Below the pieces are notes generated by a model. It ran no database searches and was not told the DNA's origin. It saw only the letters and a list, made by a program, of their open reading frames with translations. Shown here piece after piece: positions 42,576-50,527 of a stretch of DNA of 64,000 bases. The stretch spans positions 1-64,000 of the forward strand of contig JAKQNP010000046.1 of assembly GCA_029565675.1 (NCBI GenBank), given 5' to 3'. The stretch is from a bacterium. Lineage in GTDB: Bacteria > Zhuqueibacterota > Zhuqueibacteria > Residuimicrobiales > Oceaniaggregativiventaceae. Each line of letters opens with the position of its first letter. Within the stretch, counting starts at the first letter, position 1. A program made the translations under genes and the position numbers.

Positions 42576-45500
42576 TCAACGCATGTACAAGACTTTTGCT
42601 GTTGCCGTTTCCTCTCCGTCGAGAACGGCCCAATAAACTCCGCTGCTGATTTTCTCGTCCGGTTGCCAAACCACCCTGTGGTTGCCCTCACTCTGCGGTC
42701 CCTGAACCAGAACAGTGACCCGTTGCCCCAACAGGTTGACGATCGCCAGCGAAACCGATATGCTCGCCTTCGGCAAGTAAAAATCAAATGTGGTGCTGCC
42801 GTTAAAAGGGTTGGGATAACTCGACAACCGCCACTTTTGGGGTTGGCTGGCAGGGTGGATTTCGACCTGGGTCGCCTGTGCCGCTGCAAAGACCAGCGGC
42901 GCTCCGCTGCCATAGATCTGCTGTCCCAGCCAACCGCTTTTCTGCCAACCGTCGCGAAGGTCTTCCAATGGAATCGCCAGCGAACGATCGTTGTACGATT
43001 CATAGATCGTTGGACCGGCGATAACCGCTCCTGCAGGCAGATGGCCCGGCAATGTATAATAGATCACTTGCGGGGTGTGGTGCAAAAAGGCCTCGGTCAA
43101 ATCGACAGCCGCGTGGGGCAAAAGACCTCGCCCCAACTGAAGGTATTCTTGCAGATAGGTAAAGCTCTGATGTTGCTCCATCGGCGTGATCACTTCAGCT
43201 TCCGCCATGGGCAAGAGGCCCATGAAAGTGCGATAATCCTTGGCATAGCCGTAATCGCACTCCCACCACCAGACCAGCCGCAGCAGGTTGGCCAACGGCA
43301 TGAGGCTTGCCTCGATATAGTGGTTCTCTTTGGTGTGGTGATACAGGCGGAGCAGGGCGGCACACGTCGCTGCGGTCATGTGCACCTCATAAGTATATTC
43401 GAAATCGATTGTCTCCAGCGCAGCAGCCGCTTTGATCGCCTCGTCGAGATAACCCTGATCTCCCGACAAGTCATAGGCATCGAGCATGAGATAGATATAG
43501 CCGCCGGTGGCATCGGGTTCGCGGCCCGAAATCGCCTGATGGGTTCCATAGTTGAAGAATACCGGAAAACGATAGTCGACTGCTTGCGCGAAATTCATCA
43601 ATTCCGGCAATGATTTGAACAGCAGCTCTTGTACGGACTTGTGACCGAGTTTGGCCAGGGCAGCCACTCCCAGGTGAACATGGACGGCATACCAGCTGTC
43701 GCCGCTTGACACCCCTTCGTTCGGAGCATCATTGACCAGGGTTTGCAATGCGGTGTTGAAAAAGAGCTGCAAGATGCGAAGCGGATCGTCATTCGCCGGG
43801 TCGGTTTCGCCCACGGCGTTCTCATAGCGGCTCAGGGCGACCAACAGGTCGAGCTGGGTGATGGCCTCGGCACAATCCAGGCGCGAAACATCGACATAGG
43901 AGCGCAACAGGCTTTGGCCATTGACTTGTGCCCGGCAACGGGGATCGAGCAGATCAGCGAGCATCTTTTGCGCCAACGGCTGCCAGTCGATATCCATCTC
44001 CTCGGGATGGGGAATCAGGGAATAAATTGCTGCCAGTGAGTTCAGGAATCCGTCAGCAATTTCGGCTTGAGTTTCGCGACGGCCCGGGCTGAGGAACAGG
44101 AAAGAATCGAGCACCAGCGATTGATCGGTCAATGCCCGATTGCCGGTCGGCCGATAAAAACCCAGGTTGGTTGATTCAATTGCGATGCAGTTTTTCGCTG
44201 CCAGCTGCTGGCTGGCAAAATAACTGTTCAAGGTCGTCAGATTGACAAAGTAAAAAAGCGTACCCTCGATGACCTGGTCGTCATGCAAATAGAACAGACT
44301 GTTGGCATACGGCGCCGACCTGGCATAGATCTCATCGGGTGTTGGCAGGGATTTTTGGCTGGTTAAATCAAAAAATTGGAGTTCAGGTCCTCCGGCTGCC
44401 AGCTTTTGCCCATTTGCTTTGCCGACCGCACAGCGACAGCGGATCAACCCGGGAAAGCGGCGGTAAAGGGTGAGCGATGGAGTAAAAACGGTGCGAGTGT
44501 GAAATATCACATCGATGCTGTCCTCGCCCGTGTGAACTGCGATGGAATCGATATGCTGTGGCAACAACAGTCGGTCTGTCCAGCCGGTAAGCATTTGTGT
44601 GCGCAGGGCGCGCTCGCCGCCGTAGAACGGACGGATCTGGATCCAGCCGTCGGTGGAATCGGCGTCATAACGAATGGCAAACGAGCCGCTTTGCAACAAG
44701 AAGGAGCGCCGATCCGCGAACAGCACCGCGACCTCGCCGCTGTCCGGAGAAGAGGTTATGGCCAGGGTTTGTTCCGCTTGCCCGCTTACACCATCGGGAT
44801 CGTTGATCTGTGCCCGGATCTCCCCGGATGGGATGCTGCTGTAGGTGTATTCGTAGTGTTCATTTTCACGATTCATGGCCATTGGCGTGCTCCAATCGCC
44901 GCCTGCAGGACGGCAGCTGATAAAAACCGAGCTGTTGCGGTTCAAGTCATGCTCGAAAGGCAAAATTGCGCGCAAACGCCCACCGCTCAACCTCTCAGCA
45001 GCCAAAGCTCCGGCCTGCAGCCAATCTGCCGACACCGCCGCAGCCGAACTGGTCTGCACACTCGATCCGAATACTCCATCCGGGTCTGCCGCCCGGATGC
45101 GCACAAAGTAGGTGGCAGGAACCAGATCGCTGAAAACATGACAAAAGCCGTCGCCCCGGCTTTGCATGGCCACAGGCGTGCCGAATTGCGGTTGTCCGGT
45201 GCGCGCGATGGCCGCTTCCGCTGAGGCATTGCCGTTGCTGTCGCCGCTTGCCGGCAAGCGGACGAGCAGGCTTTCCGCCCCCGCGACAACCTGCAGAGAG
45301 CCGACGAACAGAGCATCATCGGCTCCTGCCGCGATCGACAGAACGGGGCGCATTACTGCATTGCGGTTTTCACTGGCGTAGAAATTGAGAATCCCGTTGG
45401 CCGGCGAAATCAAAGTTTCGCGCAACAACCAGCCGCAATTGCTCTCCGGTTCGGTCAGCCACTTTTTAACACTGGCAGTGGCATCAAAAGAGATCCAGAC

Positions 45501-46061
45501 ACCGTTCGACATGCCGGGATCGATGGTGACCGAATCCTGTGCTTCTGCCGCATAGTCGCTGGCGAGGCCGCCGGCGCCGGCAACCGCCCACGTATCGGCG
45601 GGATAACGCGCAAATTGCCAGTTGCACTCGCCTGCAACCGCCGGTCGACCGTCGTAACCCTCAGGCGAAGCGCCGCTGCCTTCGTTCCAGGAACGCAGCA
45701 ATTCATAAGCGCCGATGGTTTTTGCCGCTTTTTGCTCGGTGCGGCGGAATTGCAATGCAATGGACAGCCAGGCTGAATCCACTTTAAGTGTCGGTGACAG
45801 ATGGGAGAGATCGAAACGGACCAGTCCGTGTTTGGCGTCGCTGGCACCGCCATTGCCGGTGAGTTCCAGGCCTTCGGCCGCGCCGGTGTTGTGGGTTGGT
45901 TTGTCAATCAGGATGTGAGCGTCCTCGCAGCCAACGTAACCCTGCATACCCTGTTGCAGGATGATTTGGCTTTGCGCACGCAAGCGGGCACAGAAACCTG
46001 CAAGCAGCACAAGCACCGTCAACAAGACCAGGTCGGACAAACGCTTCGATTCGCTTTTCAT
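42576..46061 (-). CDS. Large secreted protein: DNRLRE-like domain, helical domain, sorting domain
   Basis: Protein of 1161 residues with a signal peptide (LVLLTVLVLLAGFCARLRA). Residues about 30-220 match the DNRLRE/CBM-like jelly roll (GLVRFDLSHLSP, ISFDATASVKKWL). Fibronectin-like segments follow. A long helix-rich region (about 700-1050) with repeated 'YLMLDAYDLSGDQGYLDEAIKAAAA'-like patterns suggests an alpha/alpha toroid. The C-terminus (SSYPNPFNGSTTFDFYL ... SGVYWAVLDGEE) is a type IX sorting domain, so it is surface-exposed. GGAGGAGCAAG sets the start. It overlaps the upstream gene by 4 bases. Probably a glycan-degrading enzyme, reaction unknown. Confidence 0.75.
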   Translation of the reverse strand: MKSESKRLSDLVLLTVLVLLAGFCARLRAQSQIILQQGMQGYVGCEDAHILIDKPTHNTGAAEGLELTGNGGASDAKHGLVRFDLSHLSPTLKVDSAWLSIALQFRRTEQKAAKTIGAYELLRSWNEGSGASPEGYDGRPAVAGECNWQFARYPADTWAVAGAGGLASDYAAEAQDSVTIDPGMSNGVWISFDATASVKKWLTEPESNCGWLLRETLISPANGILNFYASENRNAVMRPVLSIAAGADDALFVGSLQVVAGAESLLVRLPASGDSNGNASAEAAIARTGQPQFGTPVAMQSRGDGFCHVFSDLVPATYFVRIRAADPDGVFGSSVQTSSAAAVSADWLQAGALAAERLSGGRLRAILPFEHDLNRNSSVFISCRPAGGDWSTPMAMNRENEHYEYTYSSIPSGEIRAQINDPDGVSGQAEQTLAITSSPDSGEVAVLFADRRSFLLQSGSFAIRYDADSTDGWIQIRPFYGGERALRTQMLTGWTDRLLLPQHIDSIAVHTGEDSIDVIFHTRTVFTPSLTLYRRFPGLIRCRCAVGKANGQKLAAGGPELQFFDLTSQKSLPTPDEIYARSAPYANSLFYLHDDQVIEGTLFYFVNLTTLNSYFASQQLAAKNCIAIESTNLGFYRPTGNRALTDQSLVLDSFLFLSPGRRETQAEIADGFLNSLAAIYSLIPHPEEMDIDWQPLAQKMLADLLDPRCRAQVNGQSLLRSYVDVSRLDCAEAITQLDLLVALSRYENAVGETDPANDDPLRILQLFFNTALQTLVNDAPNEGVSSGDSWYAVHVHLGVAALAKLGHKSVQELLFKSLPELMNFAQAVDYRFPVFFNYGTHQAISGREPDATGGYIYLMLDAYDLSGDQGYLDEAIKAAAALETIDFEYTYEVHMTAATCAALLRLYHHTKENHYIEASLMPLANLLRLVWWWECDYGYAKDYRTFMGLLPMAEAEVITPMEQHQSFTYLQEYLQLGRGLLPHAAVDLTEAFLHHTPQVIYYTLPGHLPAGAVIAGPTIYESYNDRSLAIPLEDLRDGWQKSGWLGQQIYGSGAPLVFAAAQATQVEIHPASQPQKWRLSSYPNPFNGSTTFDFYLPKASISVSLAIVNLLGQRVTVLVQGPQSEGNHRVVWQPDEKISSGVYWAVLDGEETATAKVLYMR

Positions 46062-47413
46062 CTTGCTCCTCCGCAGCAGTCGCCATCGACCCTGATCGCC
46101 TTGTTCATCGGATCCCAGGTCAAGGTCACCCTTTGCCGGCCGCGGCGATAGGATTTTTGCCAGTTGTTTGCCGTCGTGGAATCCGCCTGTGCCCCCAGCC
46201 AACGGACGGCTGCAGGAACTTTTTGCACGGCTGCCAGCGTGTACAAACCTTCGATCGTCGATTCGGCGCCGCTGTTGCGGTTGATGCCGGTCGCATCGAT
46301 GCCGTCATAGACACGGCCGCTCTGTGGATCGTACAGCGGTTCGCCGCCAGAATTGGCGCCGGTCAGGGATGCTGCCGCCAGGCCGGCCATGACCGCGTAT
46401 TTTTCATCGGCGGTCGCGCGGTAGAGCTCCAGAAAACCAAGGGCGCCGGTGCGAATATCATAGGCAATCAGCGGGTAAGACTTTGTCTCCCCACTTGCAA
46501 GATCGATATGGCTGATCGGGCCGCTGATGAGTTGTTTGGCGCGAAACTGAGCCGCATTTTTTGCTGCATCCAGCAATAGGGTATCCTGAAGAATCGGGTA
46601 AAGCAGAGTCAATGCCTGGATTTGAGAGTTTCCCCAGGCATGCCAGGTACCGGGCCAGGAGAGAAAAGCGTTGTGCAGCAAGGGATGTTCCTGTACCTGC
46701 ATGGCGAGCACGCCCTCGCACAACCTCCGGACATGGTGCAACAGCTGCAGATCCGGATCGACAGCGAGTACCTGCGCGGCGCCGAGAAGAAACTCGGAAG
46801 TGGCATCGGCGGCAGTGCCGTGGATCAGCCATTGCGGATAAAGGCGGCCGTCGATTTCGACGGTGTGGGGGTAGAGCGTATCCAGTTCGGCCAAAGGAAT
46901 GAGGCAGAGGTCGAATGCCCGGCGCAACTTTTGCGCGAATTCCGGATCGCGCTGTCGATAATAGCGGTATCCGCTGCCCAACGCCCAATAGCCGCGCGCC
47001 GCCCAGAAAGAAAAACTCTTTTTGCTTGTTATGCCGCCGCTGTTGATGGCATGATCTGCGGTGATGAAATTGTAAAATTCTCCGTCCGGTGCCTGCATGG
47101 CCAGGACAAATTGCAAAAGCCGGCGCAGCTGAGTCTCGTCCACTGAGCCCTGTACATCGGCTGCTTCAATCAACAAAACCACTGCGCGCGCCACATCGTC
47201 TACGCAAGCGATGCCTTCTCCCGGCGCTTCTTGCCATTGATAATCCGGTGCGTTGCTGTAGATGCGCACCACCGTCATCGGCAGGCCGTCGATTTCGATC
47301 TCCTCGCACAAATGGTGCAGATGAGCGAGATTGACCGGCCATTGGGGCGGCTTTGCTGTGCACGCCAATCCCACCAGCAGGGATGCCAACAGAGTGGATG
47401 TCTTCATTTTCAT
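46058..47413 (-). CDS. Lipoprotein with alpha/alpha-toroid (glycosidase-like) fold
   Basis: Protein of 451 residues. A lipobox (LLVGLAC) near residue 18 marks it as a lipoprotein. The rest is helical with GIACVDDVARAVVLL, FWAARGYWALGSGY, WHAWGNSQIQAL and GAESTIEGLYTL, patterns of six-hairpin (alpha/alpha)6 glycosidase-like barrels. A definite GH family is not clear. It overlaps MalG-like permease (4 bases) and the 1161-residue protein (4 bases), so it is tightly embedded in the glycan operon. Likely periplasmic or outer-membrane trimming enzyme. Confidence 0.65.
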   Translation of the reverse strand: MKMKTSTLLASLLVGLACTAKPPQWPVNLAHLHHLCEEIEIDGLPMTVVRIYSNAPDYQWQEAPGEGIACVDDVARAVVLLIEAADVQGSVDETQLRRLLQFVLAMQAPDGEFYNFITADHAINSGGITSKKSFSFWAARGYWALGSGYRYYRQRDPEFAQKLRRAFDLCLIPLAELDTLYPHTVEIDGRLYPQWLIHGTAADATSEFLLGAAQVLAVDPDLQLLHHVRRLCEGVLAMQVQEHPLLHNAFLSWPGTWHAWGNSQIQALTLLYPILQDTLLLDAAKNAAQFRAKQLISGPISHIDLASGETKSYPLIAYDIRTGALGFLELYRATADEKYAVMAGLAAASLTGANSGGEPLYDPQSGRVYDGIDATGINRNSGAESTIEGLYTLAAVQKVPAAVRWLGAQADSTTANNWQKSYRRGRQRVTLTWDPMNKAIRVDGDCCGGAR

Positions 47414-48225
47414 CCTTTCAAACCCGAAGTGGCCATGCTCTCGATGAAATAGCGCTGAAAGAAACTGTAAGCCAACACGATCGGGACAGCCAACAGGGTC
47501 GCTGCCGCAAGCTTGATGCCCAACTGCGCTTCAGCCATTCCGCCCACCGCAAAGATGGTGACGATTTGCGGCATGGTCATCAATTCGCTTTTGCGCACCA
47601 CGATCAACGGCCACAACACTTCGTTCCAGGAATTCATAAAGGTCAGAATCCCGACGGTGATCAGAACCGGCCGCGACAGCGGCCAGATCACCCGGAAAAG
47701 GATTTGCAGATCGCTCAAGCCATCGACCCGGGCGGCGTCGAGAAGCGCCTGTGGAATGGTCTGGAAAAATTGGCGAAACAGCAGGATACCGAAACCGCTC
47801 ATCATGCCGGGAACGATAAGCGCCAAATAGGTGTCTGTCCAGTGCAGCTTGACCATGAGCACGTACAGGGGAATCAAGGTGAGTTGAAAAGGGATCATCA
47901 TGGTAAACAGGATCAGCATGAACATCAGATTTTTACCGGGAAAACGAAGCCGCGAAAGCGCATAGCCAACCATCGATGAAAAGAGCAAAACCGAGGCGGT
48001 TATTGCACCTGCGACCACGATGCTGTTGACAAAGGCGCGGCCGATCGGAATCTTGGCAAACACCTGTTCATAATGCTGCAAGGTGAATCGGCTCGGCCAC
48101 AATCCGAAGGTTGGAATTTCCATCTCGGGCTTCAAGGTGGCAAAAACCATCCACACAAAGGGATAGATAAAAACCACGGTTCCTGCCAACAGCACGGCAT
48201 AGAGCGCTGCCTTTTTGGCCATCAT
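47410..48225 (-). CDS. ABC transporter permease, MalG/UgpE type
   Basis: Protein of 271 residues with six hydrophobic helices and the carbohydrate-permease EAA loop (ALLDAARVDGLSDLQILFRVIWP), which contacts the ATPase subunit. N-terminal FIYPFVWMVFATLKP is typical of MalG-like subunits. It overlaps its partner permease by 4 bases (ATGA). No ATPase gene occurs in this operon. Confidence 0.93.
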   Translation of the reverse strand: MMAKKAALYAVLLAGTVVFIYPFVWMVFATLKPEMEIPTFGLWPSRFTLQHYEQVFAKIPIGRAFVNSIVVAGAITASVLLFSSMVGYALSRLRFPGKNLMFMLILFTMMIPFQLTLIPLYVLMVKLHWTDTYLALIVPGMMSGFGILLFRQFFQTIPQALLDAARVDGLSDLQILFRVIWPLSRPVLITVGILTFMNSWNEVLWPLIVVRKSELMTMPQIVTIFAVGGMAEAQLGIKLAAATLLAVPIVLAYSFFQRYFIESMATSGLKG

Positions 48226-49175
48226 TCCGGTTCCTGTTCAATAATCTTGCGTTGCACCAACACCACGCTGAGGATGAGCAGAGCAAAAAAGAATCCCAGT
48301 GTTGCGGCGTATCCCATGCGGTTGAAATAGAAAGCTTGTTTATAGATATAGAGCATTGCCGACAAAGTGCGGTTCATCGGCCCGCCGCCGGTGAGCATAT
48401 AAGGCTCGATGAACAGACTGAATCCGCCGATGGTGGAGAGAATCATGACCAGCAAGACGGTCGGATTGAGCATCGGCAGGGTGATCGAGCGGAATTTTTG
48501 CCAGACACTGGCGCCGTCGATATCCGCAGCTTCATACAAATAGGAGGGGATCGTCTGCAGGCCGGCGAGAAACAGGACGATATAGAGCCCGACGTTTTTC
48601 CAGGTTGCCATGATCGCGATCGACGGCATGGCCCATTCCGGGCTGATCAGCCATGGGATTTTGGGCAGACCGATATGGGCAAGCAACAGGTTGAGCACAC
48701 CGTTTTCCTGCGAATAGAGCTGTTGCCAGAGCAGCGAAATCACCACCCCGGAGATGACCACGGGCATAAAGTAGGCGGCACGAAAAAAACCGCGTGCACG
48801 AATTTTTTCGTTTAGCAACACGCTGAACAACAGGGCTGCAACGATTTGCAGCGGGATGTGGATCAGCAGAAACAGCAGGGTGTTCAGCAGCGACTGCAGA
48901 AAGAGGTCGTCCTGAAAGAGACGGACAAAATTCCGCAATCCCACAAATTGCATCGGGGTGTAGACGTCCCATTTGTGGAAAACCAGAATCAAGGAAAAAA
49001 TCAGGGGATAGGCCATAAAGATCGAAAAGTGAATCCAGTAGGGAGCAACCAGCCCATAGGCGACCAGATTTTTATGCTTGATTCGCGTCAATCTCTTCGA
49101 GTTCCCTTTGTTTACAGGGAACACCCTCCATTTTGGGTCGATTGCCTTTAGCCGAGCAGCGGTCTTTCGCTGCAA
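48222..49175 (-). CDS. ABC transporter permease, MalF/UgpA type
   Basis: Protein of up to 317 residues with six helices (AYGLVAPYWIHFSIFMAYPLIF at the start) and an EAA loop with 'YEAADIDGASVWQKFRSITLP'. It is the partner of the following MalG-type permease. The start is uncertain: TTG at 49175 gives the longest form, while TTG at 49091, preceded by AGGGAAC, gives a more typical N-terminus. It follows the sugar-binding protein gene by 15 bases. Confidence 0.9.
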   Translation of the reverse strand: MQRKTAARLKAIDPKWRVFPVNKGNSKRLTRIKHKNLVAYGLVAPYWIHFSIFMAYPLIFSLILVFHKWDVYTPMQFVGLRNFVRLFQDDLFLQSLLNTLLFLLIHIPLQIVAALLFSVLLNEKIRARGFFRAAYFMPVVISGVVISLLWQQLYSQENGVLNLLLAHIGLPKIPWLISPEWAMPSIAIMATWKNVGLYIVLFLAGLQTIPSYLYEAADIDGASVWQKFRSITLPMLNPTVLLVMILSTIGGFSLFIEPYMLTGGGPMNRTLSAMLYIYKQAFYFNRMGYAATLGFFFALLILSVVLVQRKIIEQEPE

Positions 49176-49190
49176 GCGGCTGTTGTCTGT

Positions 49191-50522
49191 CTATTGCAAG
49201 ATTTCTCTGGACCTTTCAGCCGCCCGGCGAACGGCTTCTTCAGGTGTGCGGCGGCCGAGGATGCAGCACGCTTCGAATTCCTGTGCCAACGCGTCAAAGA
49301 TCTCGCGCAATTCGGGTACCGTATCGACTCCGCGGGTGTGCGGCGCTTGTTGGGCAAAACGCGCCATGCGTGGATGGGCGGCATAGTAAGGCACAAACAG
49401 CGAATCGCTGAGCAGATTCTTGCGAATCGGCAATTGCGTCGCTGTTTGCAGCAGCGCCAAATCCCGCTCCCGGGACAGCAGAAATTTGACAAACTCCCAG
49501 GCGCGTTCCGGTTGACGGCAGGTGGTAAAAATAACCATGTTCTTCGGATCACCATAGGTGATGACCGGCCCATGGTGGTCATCAGGAACCGGAATCGGCG
49601 CATAGTCCCATGCAAATCCATCGGATTTGAACTTTTCCAGATGTGCGATATTCCATGGACCGGTGATGTGCACAGCAACCTGTTGCGACAGAAAGGTGTC
49701 GCCCTGAAAACTGGCGTGCGGGAAAATACCCTCGCTGAATCCCTGCTGAAAAAACCGAAAAACCTCCACTGCGGCAGGGTTGTCGAAAATGACCTGGTGA
49801 TCTCTGACCAATGTTTCGCCTTGCGACGCTGCGATGTAAAAGGTGTAGAAATCGAAATAACGCAGCCACCACTTCATCTGAATGTCGACAAACATCATCC
49901 ACCGGTCGCGATGCCCATCGCCGGTCAAATCGCGGCTGATTGCCCGTCCCATGGCAAAAAATTCTGCATAGGTGCGCGGCGGATGATCAAAACCGGCCTC
50001 GCGCAACCGGTTGATGTTGTATTCCAACATGATGGGATTCGTCTTCCAGGGAAACTGGTAGACATGCCCGTCGTCGAATCGATAGGACTCGAGCTGGCCA
50101 TCGGGCAAGCGCGCGGTTGCCAGCGAGTCGAAATCCGGAAAACGATCAAGAGGCACCAGACTGCGGGCGCGCACAAACTGACCGACCACTCCTGGCCAGA
50201 TGTTCGAACAGATATCGGGCGTGGTTTTGCCCACCACTGCGGCGAGCAACACCTCTTCGGTGGACTGACTTTCCGGAATCGGTTGGACAAGAACCGGTGT
50301 CTCAGGATGTTGTTCGTTCCACAGTTGGGCGCTCTCCTTGGCCAGCAGGATCTCCTGGGCGTTGGCTGCCGGCCAATAGGTCAGGTGATTTACACCGCTC
50401 TTGTCTGCACCGTCGCGATCGCATGAAACCCACCCCGCCAGGGCCGCCAGCCCGATCACGGCCGCAATGAGCAATTTTGCATATCTCCTGAGATTCTGTG
50501 ACAAGAGCTGATCCCTTCGCAT
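49191..50522 (-). CDS. ABC sugar-binding lipoprotein (extracellular solute-binding family 1)
   Basis: Protein of 443 residues. The N-terminal hydrophobic helix ends in GWVSCDRD, a weak lipobox. The body matches family-1 sugar-binding proteins: LAKESAQLWNEQHPETPV, KTTPDICSNIWPG, YRFDDGHVYQFPWKTNPIMLEYN and VAVHITGPWNIAHLEK. WXXYFDFYTFY-like aromatic residues fit a sugar site. It delivers substrate to the two permeases encoded next. Start at ATG 50522; a TTG 9 bases upstream is also possible. Confidence 0.9.
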   Translation of the reverse strand: MRRDQLLSQNLRRYAKLLIAAVIGLAALAGWVSCDRDGADKSGVNHLTYWPAANAQEILLAKESAQLWNEQHPETPVLVQPIPESQSTEEVLLAAVVGKTTPDICSNIWPGVVGQFVRARSLVPLDRFPDFDSLATARLPDGQLESYRFDDGHVYQFPWKTNPIMLEYNINRLREAGFDHPPRTYAEFFAMGRAISRDLTGDGHRDRWMMFVDIQMKWWLRYFDFYTFYIAASQGETLVRDHQVIFDNPAAVEVFRFFQQGFSEGIFPHASFQGDTFLSQQVAVHITGPWNIAHLEKFKSDGFAWDYAPIPVPDDHHGPVITYGDPKNMVIFTTCRQPERAWEFVKFLLSRERDLALLQTATQLPIRKNLLSDSLFVPYYAAHPRMARFAQQAPHTRGVDTVPELREIFDALAQEFEACCILGRRTPEEAVRRAAERSREILQ

Positions 50523-50527
50523 GGGGG

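Noticed and set aside
41622-43613. 663-residue open frame on the plus strand
   Set aside because: It lies antisense to the long GH130 gene and the end of the sorting-domain gene, which have clear family motifs. Its own translation is Arg/Gln-rich, without domains or a ribosome-binding site.
49194-50426. 410-residue open frame on the plus strand
   Set aside because: Exactly antisense to the sugar-binding protein gene. GC-rich third positions keep the opposite frame open.
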